Of a stretch of DNA of 64,000 nt, positions 10,143 to 21,039 are shown piece by piece (within the stretch, counting starts at the first letter, position 1; each line of letters starts with the position of its first letter). The notes beneath the pieces were generated by a model, which was not told the origin of the DNA, did no database searches, and was given only the letters and a program-made list of their open reading frames with translations. The stretch is from assembly GCA_012931725.1 (NCBI GenBank), contig CM022949.1, positions 54,506,424-54,570,423 of the forward strand, written 5' to 3'. This DNA is from Litsea cubeba (taxonomy: Eukaryota > Streptophyta > Magnoliopsida > Laurales > Lauraceae). Both the position numbers and the translations under genes were made by a program.

Positions 10143-12650
10143 CTTCACCGACGGTCTCTTCTTCTCAGCTTCTCTTCTCTGGAGGCTCGTCAGCATCCAC
10201 TGGCACATCCTCATTGATAGTAAGAGGGACTTCTAAGTCAGGAGAGTCCTCATGCTGCCCCTTGCTGCGATGCTGACTCCTCCTCCTCTTACTCCTGCGG
10301 GCTCGCTTCTTAGAGGAACCTGCCCCGCTGTCAGAGTCAGGTTTCCCACTTGACTCCTCACTGGATGGTCTACTCTTGCCAGTAGACTCCACGGAAGCTT
10401 GCCTTTGCGCCGCTTGCATCCAAGCACCAAGTTCGGCTTCCTCCTGTTCTAGCTGCTCTAAAGCCTCATCGGGTATTTCTTGAACATCTTCAGAACCAAT
10501 GACGCCCTGGTCACCGAGAAAGCCTATCTTGTGCTTCTCCCCAGAAAGGAAGGCCCAAACTTCCTCTCGCCGGATGCCATCCGACTTTCCAAGGCCCTTT
10601 CTAGATGCCAGCTTCACATCAAGCTCCTTCTTGGAAAGCCCTCGATATGCCGAAAAGCTCTCCGCGAACCACTTCGCAAAGCCGGCAGTCCGGGAAGTCA
10701 ACAACACGGGATAAGAGATCATGGCTGTTGTGTCTTCAGCACTATAGAAAGCCCATGCATTTCTCCCATCCTGTAAACCTCCAAAGCGTTTCACCATGCT
10801 TGAAGGCGCTCCAACAACGCCTTGAGAAAAGCCCAACTGCAAAGCAAAGCGAGAGGGTACATACGGCTGGATGTCGTCGAAAAGATGTCTGCGGTACACC
10901 ATCATGCCGACATGTATGCTGAAAAGCCACTCCTTCTCTGCGTTCGTCAAGGAGTAATGCCTTCCCGACCCCGCCCTGGTAGAGTCCCTGGAGGCACCAA
11001 AATCAAAAGCCTTTTTTCGCAACTCCGGAGAAAGCTTTACTGAAGACTGCCCCATCTCGACGTCCCTGAACCGTCGGATCCTCATGCGGGTAAACAAAAG
11101 TGATTCGGACACGGATTTTCCCTTTGCCAGCCGAATCATCAGAGGATCATCATCCTGTGTAGCACCCAGCCGGTGGAAGCCAGGACAGTGGTACACATAC
11201 CATGAATAAAAGATGTGGGCTGAAAATACCCTGTTCATGGGAAGCCCAAGCTGAACTAAAAAAGCAACTGCCTGCAGTTCGATACACAGGTAGGAGTAAA
11301 GAGCTGGCACCAAAGCAAACTGCTCTCCAAACGCCATCTGACAAGCCGAAAAAATACAATGCGGCCTGATGTGCGTTCCATCTCCTCCAGCAAAAATAGC
11401 CTCACCAAGCCAATAAGTGAGGTAAACAGCGAGATCTCTCCACAGTGCAATGTCAGGACATATGGCGTTTGTACTTGAACAGAAATCTCTCAACTGTTCT
11501 TGCATAGCCAAGATCTTCTTCGAACTTGGATCCTGAGCCCTGGCTTCCTGGGTCACACTATCAGAAGACTCCCTACTATCAAAAAAGTTGGGGAACGAAG
11601 AGCTAGAACTCTTCCAACTGCTGGATCTAACATTCAAACCCTCCTTCTCCTTCAAAAAAATCATAGCAGGTGACGAGCTAAAAGTACAGAAGCCTGAACT
11701 CCTTAGACTGCTCCTCAAGGATGCTGTCAATCGGCATAAATTCCTCTTAGAGTTTGCCAAGGATGGGCAATCCAGTAATGGCGCTCAGCTCCTTCAAAGA
11801 GAAACCAATCTTACCATTCGTCACAACGAAGGTATTGGTTTGTGGGAGGAATGACTCCAGCATAGCCATGAAGGCCTCGTCGGAAAAGATCACGGTCTCC
11901 CTAAAGGCGCGGACCGCATCAAAAATCTCGGCTTCCTTCAAAACGGCACCACCAATCAGCAGGACGCGATCAGTCCACGACTTCCACTCGGAGTCAGCAT
12001 TGAAACGGCCACGAAGTCGAAAAGGCTTTATCCAATTGCTGCCGTCACCGCTGAAAATACCAAGGCCCACGGTCTCAAATCGACCGACGAATAATCAGAG
12101 CCCTGGTAGCCGCTGGATGGCATCAACAGGTCCATGTCAGCAGGTGACCTCTCCGTATATCTTGGAGAACCGCCAACAAAAACCTCGGTCTTGATTACAT
12201 TTGTCCTTCTCACTCAGCTTGGAGGATCTTCCCTCTTAGAGCACGTGGGGGCAAGGCTCATGATCGAGACGGTGCGATCTAACGTCGACCAGGTAGCAAC
12301 AATCTTCTTCTCACCATCTGCTGTGAAAGAAAACTGAAAACATCTCCTCTGGTATGTTATGTCATCAGGGACGGCATCACCAAAGAAGAAGGTAGGCTTA
12401 GGTAAAACACTCTGATCTTCCATCACCCATGGACGACTGCTTACCATGATCTTATAGAATTCCTCTCCCTTGAGAGCGATCAGTCGCTGCCTCATCTCAT
12501 CTCTATTGAGGAAGTCGCACTCTTCCAGATTTCTCTCAACATACTGGACCTTCTCAAAGGCCTACTGAACGGCCGGATTAGAAGAACTAGCAGATCGACG
12601 AGGTACGCTTGTAGCAGGCTCTTTACCCTTGTTCGTTCTGGAAGAACCAC

Positions 12651-13349
12651 CTGCAAAGGATGGAAAAGAAAAAGATCAAACATCAACATGACAGAATCTC
12701 GCTAAAAAAAAATCTGGCGAAATTTTGACATGATGCCGGGGCAATTCCAAAGAAAATGAACTATCCCGAAAGAAATAGAAAGCTTGAAGATGGGCTCAAC
12801 ATTGCTGCGAGCTCCGAAACTCCAAACTTTTGAAACCTCAAAGTCTCCGCAAAATCAGGAAGGGCTCAACATCGCTGCGAGCTCTAAATTCCCAAATTTG
12901 CGAAAACTTTCAGGTATGCTATCACGTCATGCTACAATTCAATTTACAAAAAAATATACATGCATGAACATCTTGGTTTGCCAAAAAAAAAATGCATTAT
13001 CGTGATGAGCAAATAAAAAAAAGAAACTTTCTCAAAAAAAAAAGGGGAGAAAGAAAACAGAGAAAAAAAAAGAAAAGAAACTTTCTCAAAAAAAAAAGAG
13101 AGACAAAGAAAAAGGGGCTGGCCCACAGGCCACGTGGCCGTACGGCCAGATCCGTACGGATCTGTCCGTACGGCCCACAAAAGAAAAAAAAACATGCAAA
13201 AAAAAAAGAAAAGAAGAAAGCATAAAAAAACGTGTAAAAAAAAAAGAGCAAACACGTGGAAAAAAAAAAGAAAAGAAAAGAAAGAAACAAAAAAAAAAGA
13301 GAAAGAACTTTTTTCCTACAATGGGGTTTTCTTGAAAAAGGAAACTTAC
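12651..13349 (-). other. intron 1 of the antisense gene
   Basis: Bounded on the minus strand by GTAAGT (13349-13344) and TTTGCAG (12657-12651). The 699-bp interval is mostly oligo-A/AAAG low-complexity sequence read in plus orientation, that is pyrimidine-rich in the antisense transcript, and holds a palindrome cluster at 13125-13180. The open frames seen here in single reading frames are products of low complexity. Confidence 0.72.
13125..13180. repeat. palindrome cluster in intron 1
   Basis: A GC-rich island within A-rich sequence: GGCCACGTGGCC, three CCGTACGG copies and the perfect 14-bp palindrome GATCCGTACGGATC within about 55 bp. CACGTG is the plant G-box core. Confidence 0.7.
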
Positions 13350-13477
13350 TTGAAGCCATTGATGGAGAAGAATAAGAAAAGTTTTGAAGATCTTAAAGAA
13401 GAACTCTTGGCCTTGAAGCCCTCTTGGGATTGTTGCAAAAGAAAGCAATAAGAGCAAGAGATCCAACCTCCTCCTTG

Positions 13478-13485
13478 CTTTTATA
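13478..13485 (-). promoter_or_regulatory. TATA box of the antisense gene
   Basis: TATAAAAG on the minus strand in the context TCTTCTATAAAAGCAAGG, about 120 bp upstream of the ATG at 13359. A transcription start near 13450 would leave a 90-base leader. The same box is kept at 56898-56905 in the related copy, where the gene body is deleted. Confidence 0.65.
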
Positions 13486-13539
13486 GAAGAGAGCAAACCA
13501 AAGAAGGAAAGAAGAAAGATGTAAGTGTTACTAATTAGT

Positions 13540-13795
13540 CACCTTACCAAAAGAAAGAAATTAGAAAGATTCTTTCCCAAAAGAAAGATATCTTGAGGGA
13601 TTCTCTCCCAAAAAGAAATCAATGAGAGATTTTCTCCCAAAAGATAGGATCAATGAAAGATTCATTCCCAAAAGAAAGATATCTTGAGATATCCTATCCC
13701 AAAATAAAGGGAACATGAGAGATTCTCTCCAAATAAAGATATTCTTAGATATTCTCTATCCAAAGGAGATATTTTTAGATATTGTTTACTAAAAT
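13540..13795. repeat. degenerate tandem repeat (GAGATATTCTCTCCCAAAAGAAAGATAT type)
   Basis: Six to eight imperfect units of about 30-38 bp built on AAAGATATCTTGAGATATTC and TCTCCCAAAAGA. They lie upstream of the antisense gene's TATA box, so they may belong to its promoter region. The same array recurs in reverse at 56590-56840. Confidence 0.8.
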
Positions 13796-14064
13796 GACAC
13801 CATATGAGATCTAAGCTATTCCAAAACGCTTAAGGTCCAATAGGTTAGCCCATATGAGCTAGGTTTGACCACCTAGGCACTAAAAAAAAAAGGGCTTTTA
13901 GTCAAAGAAAAATCCCTCTTACCAAGAGCATACAAAAATGGTTCCATGCCTCTTTTGAGTTGATTCGACCATACAAAAGAGAATTCCAAGCCCCATGAGC
14001 TTCCAAAAAACAAACCATCCAGCCTCATCTACCAAATTGAGCCAAAATCTTGAAATTGACATTC

Positions 14065-14310
14065 TGCAAAAATCCAAACCAAAACCTGGTCCCCTAACTT
14101 GCCACATACAGGTTGTTAGGTCACAAGACCAAAACCAAAACCAAAACCTGATCCCCTAACTTGCCACATACAGCCTGTTAGGTCACAAGATCAAAACCAA
14201 AATAGATCCCCCAACATTCCACATACAGCTTGTTGGGTCACACGGTCAAAACCAAACCCGACCCCCTAACCTCCCACATACAGCCTGTTAGGTCACATGT
14301 TAAAAGCCCA
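14065..14310. repeat. tandem repeat, about 60-bp unit
   Basis: Four units, each with CCTAACTTGCCACATACAG, then TTAGGTCACA and AAAACCAAAACC. Reversed copies are at 56080-56310 and 63265-63485 in the related internal regions. Confidence 0.85.
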
Positions 14311-14521
14311 AATCCACATCCCTGATGTCATCTTCAAAACTTTACCTCGAGATGGTACGTGATCCCTTTCACAACCATAAAATTCCCCTGGAAGCTTAAA
14401 AGGCTACAAATACCAAAAAGAAAGACTGCTCAAAGACTCTTGGTCAAGTCACAAGCTCTCCTTCACAAAATCTCTTCGAGGCACATCGACTACAAAAGTT
14501 AAGCAACTCGTCGCTGCACCT

Positions 14522-14533
14522 CGAGGGGGCATT
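14522..14533 (+). other. polypurine tract of Tat-1
   Basis: CGAGGGGGCATT immediately precedes the LTR start TGTTGACACC. This is the plus-strand primer site that fixes the LTR boundary. Confidence 0.75.
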
Positions 14534-16210
14534 TGTTGACACCAAAAATGTCACTTTGCCTCTTCAAGATCCAAAGAGCTACATGAAGTCGCAACCTGCC
14601 ATAAATAGGCAATGCTACTTCCAAAAAATTAAATCTTGTCAGAATCAAACAAAAACTCCAAGATCCTTCAAGACAGCCAAAAGAGGAGTACACAAGAAGT
14701 TTCGGGCCATTTCAAAATCATTTGGCCTAACTTCGCTTCTCCGGCAGCTGAAAAGGAGCTCCCGGCGGCGAAAGCATCGGAGACACCAAATCTTCGAACA
14801 GAGCCGATGGATGGTCTCAAAATACATCCAAAAGGCTCCACGTCAAGTTCCGAGTCAAACCGACAACGTTTGACCCTACATCAACCCTCGAACAGCTAAA
14901 TCAAGCCTCTCGGCGGCGAGAACCACCAAGGCCATCACTCATCAGATAGAGCACATGGACGGCTTCAAAATACTTACAAAGGGTTACACGTCAAATTTCA
15001 GGTCATTTCGACAACATTTGACCAGACTTTGACGCTTGGAAGCCAAATCAGGCCTCTCGGCGGCGAAGCTCCCCGAAACCATGGTTTCCAAGACAGAGCC
15101 TATAGATCATCTTAAAATGACTCCAATAAGTTCCCTGTCAAATTTCAAGTCAATCGGACATCGGTTGACCGCACATCAAGCCGCGACATCTTCATCGCGA
15201 TGAAAGCAATTCTACTGGTGATAGGACCCCAAATGGCTTCAAAACTCAAAGAAAAGCCTATGGTTGGTCTTATTTATTGCTCAGCAGGCTTCACCCCAAA
15301 TTTCAGGTCATCCCGACATCGTTTGACCATGTTTCAGCTTCTGACGGAAAATCGGCAGCTCTGCGCGACAAAGTCTTCAGCTTTCTCGGAAAATTAGAAA
15401 CTTTGCAAACCAAAATGCAAGGATTCTCATCAGGTTTTCTACAGGGAAATCAGGCCAATAAATGATCAAAATTTTTAAGGAAAAATACAGAAGAAAAAAG
15501 AATAAAAAAATAGCAAAAACGGACACAAAACTGGAGCCCGGGATCGCCAGGAGGGCCCCGGAAACCCCGTTTTTCACCATTTTTTCGTGATTCGAAGCGT
15601 CCGGCCTCTGATATTTTCCAAAATTCATACTTTTGAGACACCAAATCCTCTGACATCCGTCAAAATCACAGGTCAATCATCAAGAGTATCAAAATCAACA
15701 TTGATCGCCAACCGGTCAACCAAAAAAAAGTGTGCTTTCTACCCGACCGATCGAGAAATCGACAGGATAGATGGCACCGACCCGTTGCTGGCAACCAATA
15801 CCTGAAGTTACATGGTCATCTGATGCCGATCTAAATGAAGATCCATCATTGATCATCACCAGAAGAATCCCAAAAGACGGGGCACGGCCCCCGACTCTTC
15901 AACTGCTCGACGACTACTTAATGCGATTAATTGACTAGCTTTATTACAGTCATTAATCCATTTCTTTGGATGGCCCAATCAGAAGCAAGCATTCACGAGT
16001 TACAAGTCAAGAGATTCATGGCATTTAACCCATAAAACTCCTCTCATCATGGCGATTAAAGGCGATTAAAATCCCTCAATCTCCTCCAGCCAATCAGAAG
16101 CCAAGAAAAAGGAGTTACAAAATAAAGAATTCAATCTTGTAACTCCTCCCTTTATGTAGCTTTATGACAATTAAGGCTCATAAATCCTCCTAAATAGCTA
16201 CCTAAAAGCC

Positions 16211-16218
16211 TATAAATA
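16211..16218 (+). promoter_or_regulatory. LTR TATA box
   Basis: TATAAATA in the context GCCTATAAATAGGAGAGC. It is identical in position and sequence in the two sister LTRs (54088-54095 and 61286-61293, minus strand). Confidence 0.75.
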
Positions 16219-16713
16219 GGAGAGCATTCCAAAGAATTCCAAATCGGAAAAAGAAGACAGATCCCAGATCAGAAAAAAAAGCACAGAAATCTAGAGAAAG
16301 AAAGAGAGAAAACTCTGCGGAAGTTCTACACCGACCACCGCTACAAGGTGACAAAAGCCCCTTGGGGGGTACCCCCTCCCAAGGTCCTTACCTTCTCCTT
16401 CTGCCTCCAATGGCTTAGATGTGGCTTTTCAGCCCGTCTACTTTTCTTTTTATTGGACATAGGACCTTCTTTTGGTCTTTGTCCTCTAAAAATCTGAGGT
16501 TATAGCCAAGCCAAGCAAATCAATAGCATCCTCTGTTCTCATCTGCATGGATGATGGCGAAGTCCACATATGGCTTGCGACCGTCAATCTAAACGGGTCC
16601 TCCACAATCTCCTGAGAAGTTAGATCCTCCTTTTCTTGCTTTTCATTGTAGTTTGTATTTTTTTAAAAGAGACAAAAATCACAACTCTTGTCTTTCATTA
16701 TTGATAAGAATTG

Positions 16714-16790
16714 TAAATCGGCTATAAACGCCAAAAATCGGCTATAAACACCAAAATCGGCTATAAATGCCAAAAAAATCGCCTTTCACG
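16714..16790 (+). repeat. GGCTATAAAYGCC array inside the LTR
   Basis: Three to four units of about 20 bp with the core CGGCTATAAATGCCAAAA. It matches the array at 8234-8510 in the post-pol region. Confidence 0.85.
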
Positions 16791-17045
16791 GCAAATCAAG
16801 AAAATGTCTCTTTTCTTAAATCTATGTGCAATGGAAAACTTGAAAGAAGTTGATTTCTTTTTTACTTGCGAAGGTTGATCTCCGGATCACCACTTGTAAT
16901 TCCAAGTAAAAAATAGAAAATATGGCACACCCACACAAAAAAATGTTAATGCACACCTTTGCCCCCCGGTTACAAAAGGGTCAGATCCAACGGACTCCCA
17001 CGCCCGCCGACCTCGGTAGAACCGAGCAGAAGCGCCGGTCCATCA

Positions 17046-18227
17046 TGCGCACTGCTGCCGAGCCGGAGAATTGTGTTATTGTCGAGGTCCTTGACTTAGA
17101 AAAGTAAAAGAAATCTCTGAGAAGAAATCGTCTTCATTGATTTGCATAATCTGAGTACATATCAAAAGTAAAACCTTTTGAGGTGCGGGGTGTTCCATGG
17201 TCGTGGCAGTTGCTTTCCATCCATATCCTCGAGTCTGTACGCGGACCGGCCAGCAGTCGAGACCACTTTGAATGGGCTGCGCCAGTTCAGCGCCAGCTTG
17301 CCTTGGTTTGGATCCTTGTCTGCTGGTAGTGCCTTCTTACTTCCTTTCCCGGACTCTCTGGTTGTAATCTTTCGCGAGCCGTTGCTGATAGGCAGCTAAG
17401 CAGATGGCCGCTGCTTCTCTGCGCTCTTCGGCCAGATCCAACTCTAGGGTCAGGTTCTTCTCATTCTGGCTTTGGTCAAAAAGTTCGGATCTGAGCGTTG
17501 GAAGGCCGATCTCAAGCGGTATCATGGCTTCCATCCCATACGCCAAGGAGAACGGAGTTTCCGAAGTGGAGCGCCTCGGGGTAGTCCTATACGCCCATAG
17601 GACACTAGGAAGCTCTTCCACCCACCTCCCTTTGGCCCCGTCGAGTCTCTTTTTGAGTCTGTCAAGGACCACTTTGTTGGAGATCTCAGCTTGGCCGTTG
17701 CTCTGGGGATAGGCTGGAGTCGAATAATGATTCCTGATGCCGAACTCCTGGCAGAATTTTTTGAAGAGGCTGGAGTCGAATTGGGTCCCGTTGTTCGAGA
17801 CCAAGATTCGCGGGATGCCGAACCTTATGATGATGTTCTTCCATACGAAGCTTTTGAAGTCTCGCTCGGTGATGGAAGATAATGCTTCTGCCTCTATTCA
17901 CTTGGTAAAGTAATTAGTGGCCACTATCAGCCACCTCTTATTCCCTGGAGCTCAGTGGAGAGGTCCCACAATGTCCAGCCCCCATTGGGCAAAGGGCCAT
18001 GGGCTGGAGAGCGGGCTTAAATCCTGCGCAGGTTGATGGAGATTGTGTGAGAACTTCTGGCATTTCTCGCACTTCATGGCGTACATCTGTGCGTCCTTCT
18101 GCATGTACGGCCACCAGTATCCTTGGCTTATAGCCCGGTATGCTATTGACCTTCCTCCGATGTGACTCCCGCAGATGCCTTCGTGTATTTCGAAAAGGAA
18201 GTCTTCAACTCGGCTTGGGTGGATGCA
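17046..18227 (-). pseudogene. Tat-2 integrase (broken, second catalytic Asp replaced)
   Basis: Minus-strand integrase. From about 18120 the zinc-binding end and linker are visible (KCEKCQKF, then PFAQWGLDIVGP with the first catalytic Asp). A TGA in FTK*IEAE replaces Trp. The motif expected as Val-Ser-Asp-Asn-Gly reads VSNNGTQFD, so the second catalytic Asp is Asn. SNGQAEISNK keeps the catalytic Glu. The open C-terminal part runs 17804-17337 (WAYRTTPRRSTSETPFSLAY is diagnostic) and then a frame change leads into a remnant of the C-terminal domain near 17290. Further left the sequence is untranslated 3' region up to the Tat-1 LTR. Confidence 0.9.
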
Positions 18228-19386
18228 CTAGAGATAAGGGCCTGTGAACGACTTTCTGTACAGCTTTCCTTCTGGAGAGAGCCAGAACCGAGCTGCTCTT
18301 AGCCTGATTTTTTGAGCTTGAGCTTTGTCTTCAGGGAGTTGATCGTCCTTGAGGTATGAGATGATAGGGTCCATCCAATTAGGGCCGAGATCAACGCTCA
18401 TAACTTGCCGAGGTAAGCGAAGCTCTATACTCGGTGATGCCAATGATCCTACTTCCACAGTCCTTTTCCTTCCAGCTTCGACGACGGAGGCTAGATTGGC
18501 GAGCGCGTCGGCGTGAGAGTTGGTATCCCTGCCGATCTGCTTGACTTCTACTTCTGGGAATTGAGAGAGGAGCTTTTTGGCGAGGGTCAAGTAGGCCGCC
18601 ATTCTATCGTCGCGAGCCTGGTAGTCTCCGATGAGCTGGCTTGTCACCAACTGTGAGTCACTGAAGACCACCAGCTGTTGAGCGCCGAGGATCTTGGCGC
18701 TGTTCAGCCCTGCTATCAATGCTTCGTACTTCGCCTCATTGTTTGATGCTCTGAAGTCAAGTGTCAGGGCCTGCTCAATGACTAGTCCTTCTGGAGACTG
18801 GAGAACTATGCCGACGCCAGCCCTCCTAGAGGTAGAGGATCCGTCAACGAAGACCTTCCAAGCTAAATCACGGAACGTACTCCGAGATTGCTCGTAATCA
18901 GTCCCCGAGACTAAGTCCTCATGCCCTTTGCCCCCAAGTTCGGCGTCGAGTGGGCTCGGCGCCAAATTCGGGGAAGTGAACTCCACGATAAAGTCGGCCA
19001 AAATCCGTGCTTTGATCGCCGTCCTCGGTTGGTACTGGATGTCGTACTGTCCCAACTCCACTGCCCATCTTGAAACTCGTCCGGAGAAATCAGCTTTCCG
19101 GAAGACATACTTGAGCTGGTGCTCAGTGACCACCACTATCGTGTGGGTTTGGAAGTAGTGCGAGAGGCACTGACGAGGGCCAGTGCGAGCTTCTCCATCT
19201 GCAATACTTGGTCTCGGCGTCGAGGAGGATCTTGCTTGTGTAGTAAATGGGCTTCTGTTGCCCATCATCTTCTCTGACTAGGACCGAGCTCACAGCATGA
19301 TCCGAGACCGCCAAGTATAAGTACAGCGCTTCCCCTTTCTTCGAGATTGACAGCAATGGGGGTGAGGCCAGGTAAGCTTTGAGCTC
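18228..19386 (-). pseudogene. Tat-2 RNase H and second RNase H domain
   Basis: A frame of 346 codons at 19268-18228, preceded by RNase H sequence in another frame (SDHAVSSVLVREDDGQQKPIYYTSKILLDAE at 19356-19123). It reads WKVFVDGSSTSRRAGVGIVL, NNEAKYEALIAGL, SDSQLVTSQL and NSHADALANLA. These are the motifs of the archaeal-type RNase H of the Tat lineage with the acidic residues present. Frameshifts near 19130 and 19260 break continuity with RT. Confidence 0.9.
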
Positions 19387-20316
19387 TTAGAGAGCCGAGT
19401 CGCACTCCGGGGTCCATTCGAACTTCAAGTTCTTCTTCAGCAGCTGAAAGAAGGGACGGCATTTGTCGGAGGACCTGCTGATGAAACGGTTGAGCGCGGC
19501 AGCCATGCCAGTGAGCCTCTGGACCTGCTTCGTCATTGACGGGCTTTGGATACCCAGGATTGCAGAGATCTGATATGGGTTTGCCTCGATGCCCTGTCTC
19601 GTGATGAGGCTTCCTAAGAACTTGCCGGAGCCGACGCCGAAGGCGCACCTGGAGGCGTTCAGCTTCAATCTGAACTTTCGGAGAACGTCGAACACCTGGC
19701 CGAGGTCCGTCAAGTGGTCTTGAGATTGTCTGGACTTGACGACCATGTCATCGATGTAGACTTTGACCGTTTTGCTGAGCTGGTCTCGGAACATCTTAGT
19801 GACCAACCTCTGGTAGGTCACTCTTGCATTTTTCAGTCCGAAAGGCATCACCTTGTAGCAGTAGGTCCCCCTGGGAGTGATAAATGCCGTTTTCTCTTCG
19901 TCTGGCCCATACATGGGTATCTGGTGGTAGCCGCGGTAGGCGTCAAGGAAGCTCATCCTGTCGTGGCCGGCGGTGGCATCGATCATCTGGTTGATCTTTG
20001 GGAGTGGAAAGCAGTCTTTGGGGCATGCATTGTTAAGGTCAGTGAAGTCGACACAGACTCTCCACTTCCCAGTCTTCTTCTTCACCACCATGGTATTCGC
20101 CAACCATTTTGGGTACTGGACCTCCCTGATGGCGCTTGCTCCCAGCAGTTTCCCCACTTCTTCGATCACGGCCGCAGACTGCTCTATTCCCGACCTTCGT
20201 GCCTTCTGGACCACAAGCTTGACTTGTGGGTCCACGTTCAGCTTATGGCTCATGATCTCGGAGTCTACGCCAGGCATTTCTTGCTGGGTCCACACGAAGA
20301 CCTCTCTGTTTTGCAA
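19387..20316 (-). pseudogene. Tat-2 reverse transcriptase
   Basis: A 309-codon frame that covers most of the RT domain: WRVCVDFTDLNNACPKD, FPLPKINQMIDATAGH, YCYKVMPFGLKNA and the catalytic YIDD at about 19753-19764. The frame ends at a TAA near 19387 where a Gln codon is expected before the RNase H border. The active site is intact, so this is the best preserved enzyme domain of Tat-2, but it has no continuous link to protease or RNase H. Confidence 0.93.
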
Positions 20317-21039
20317 TAGGAAGCCAAGCAGCTCTGACCTCTCAAGCTAGGTGAGCTGACTCCCAAGCAGGAAGTACCTATCGGGGTCATTGGGGTCGAT
20401 CCTGACCTCAATAAGGTCTTCAATGCTCTTTTCTTCTGGATCGCGGCCAACTCTGTCCAGTTCGGCCTCCAGTTCGGCCATGTGTACTTGCTTCGGCTCC
20501 TCCTCGCCGGGCACGACGGCCATCATGCACCGTTTGGCCATCTATTGGTCGCCCTTGACCGTAACCACCTCGATCCTCCCGTCCCTTTCCAAAGGGAACT
20601 TGTGCTTCTGATGGTAGGAGGAGGGAACAGCTTCTATCTGATGTAGCCAACTCCTCCCTACTATAGCATTGTAGGGGGACGGCACATCCACGATGAGGAA
20701 GTCAGCCATCACTGAGGTGCCTTCGACTTGGACTTTGAGGGAGACTCTTCCCTTTGAATATACGGGTTGTGCGCTGAACCCTATCAGGGGGGTACGCGCT
20801 TCTTAGAGATCTTCCTCGGTGAGCCCCATCTTGGTAAAGCAGTCGAAGTAAAGGATCTCGGATGAACTGCCGGGGTCGACAAGAATCCTCTGCACCTTGC
20901 AGCTCTTTAGCTTCAGGGTCACAATCAACGGGTCATTGTGGGGGAGCTGGACTCCCTCAAGGTCCTCGTCTGAGAACCAGATCTTTAGCCTTTCCTTCCG
21001 TGCCTTCTTGGAGGCAGGTCCGAGCTTGGCTGCCATCAC
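20317..21039 (-). pseudogene. Tat-2 aspartic protease and linker
   Basis: The frame 21039-20803 contains ILVDPGSSSEILYFDCF, the retropepsin-like active site in the D-P-G-S form used by plant Tat elements, preceded by a WFSDEDLEGVQLPHNDPL segment typical of these proteins. A stop follows LTEEDL. The rest of the domain and the PR-RT linker continue to 20317 in interrupted frames. Confidence 0.85.

Larger units (their letters stand above)
8761..13359 (-). pseudogene. antisense, intron-containing plant-mobile-domain-like gene of Tat-1 (aORF)
   Basis: A gene on the opposite strand to gag-pol. ATG at 13359-13357 begins a 10-bp exon (Met-Ala-Ser plus one base) followed by a perfect GTAAGT donor. 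A TTTGCAG acceptor ends the intron at 12651, and the split Ser codon is restored across it. Exon 2 (12650-10143) includes FVVTNGKIGFSLKELSAITGLPI, which resembles the N-terminal motif of the plant mobile domain, and a frame from 11760 to 10165 with a conserved-looking middle and an acidic/basic C-terminus. Three more short introns with GT-AG borders lie at 10142-10049, 9934-9869 and 9757-9683. The last part is coiled-coil-like and ends in TGA at 8763-8761. Decay: stops in exon 2 (for example TGA near 12214), frameshifts near 12090, 11660 and 9357, and TAG near 9025. Antisense ORFs after pol are known in Tat elements; the exact function is unknown. Confidence 0.8.
1..17045 (+). mobile_element. 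Tat/Ogre-like Ty3/gypsy retrotransposon Tat-1 (5' LTR outside window)
   Basis: An LTR retrotransposon in plus orientation. Order seen: ORF1, gag, (protease deleted), G-patch-like segment, RT with YVDD, RNase H, a second RNase H-like domain, integrase, tandem repeats, a spliced antisense gene, polypurine tract, 3' LTR. An extra ORF before gag, two RNase H domains and a long region after pol holding an antisense ORF are established traits of the plant Tat/Ogre lineage. The coding region is dead: several stops, frameshifts, a protease deletion and an integrase active-site change. The 5' LTR and primer-binding site lie left of position 1. The right end abuts the 3' part of a minus-strand Tat-2 element, so Tat-1 probably inserted into it. 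Confidence 0.9.
14534..17045 (+). repeat. 3' LTR of Tat-1
   Basis: Starts TGTTGACACC after the polypurine tract. The end is placed at GGTCCATCA (17037-17045) because that segment is shared in position by the copies ending at 60394 and 53218. TATAAATA at 16211-16218 is the likely promoter, and a GGCTATAAAYGCC array lies about 500 bp downstream. The two family LTRs at 53218-55845 and 60394-63018 align along its whole length. It contains no gene. Confidence 0.85.

Noticed and set aside
9029..10236. Plus-strand frames (up to 355 codons) over 9029-10236
   Set aside because: The minus strand shows matching splice sites and coiled-coil sequence; the plus frames are Ser/Lys-rich shadows.
12997..13359. 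120-codon minus-strand frame rich in Phe/Leu
   Set aside because: It begins at the true ATG of the antisense gene but runs into intron 1. The Phe-rich composition comes from reading an oligo-A/AAAG tract.
19714..20319. 201-codon plus-strand frame
   Set aside because: Opposite to the Tat-2 RT, which has all diagnostic motifs; no independent support.
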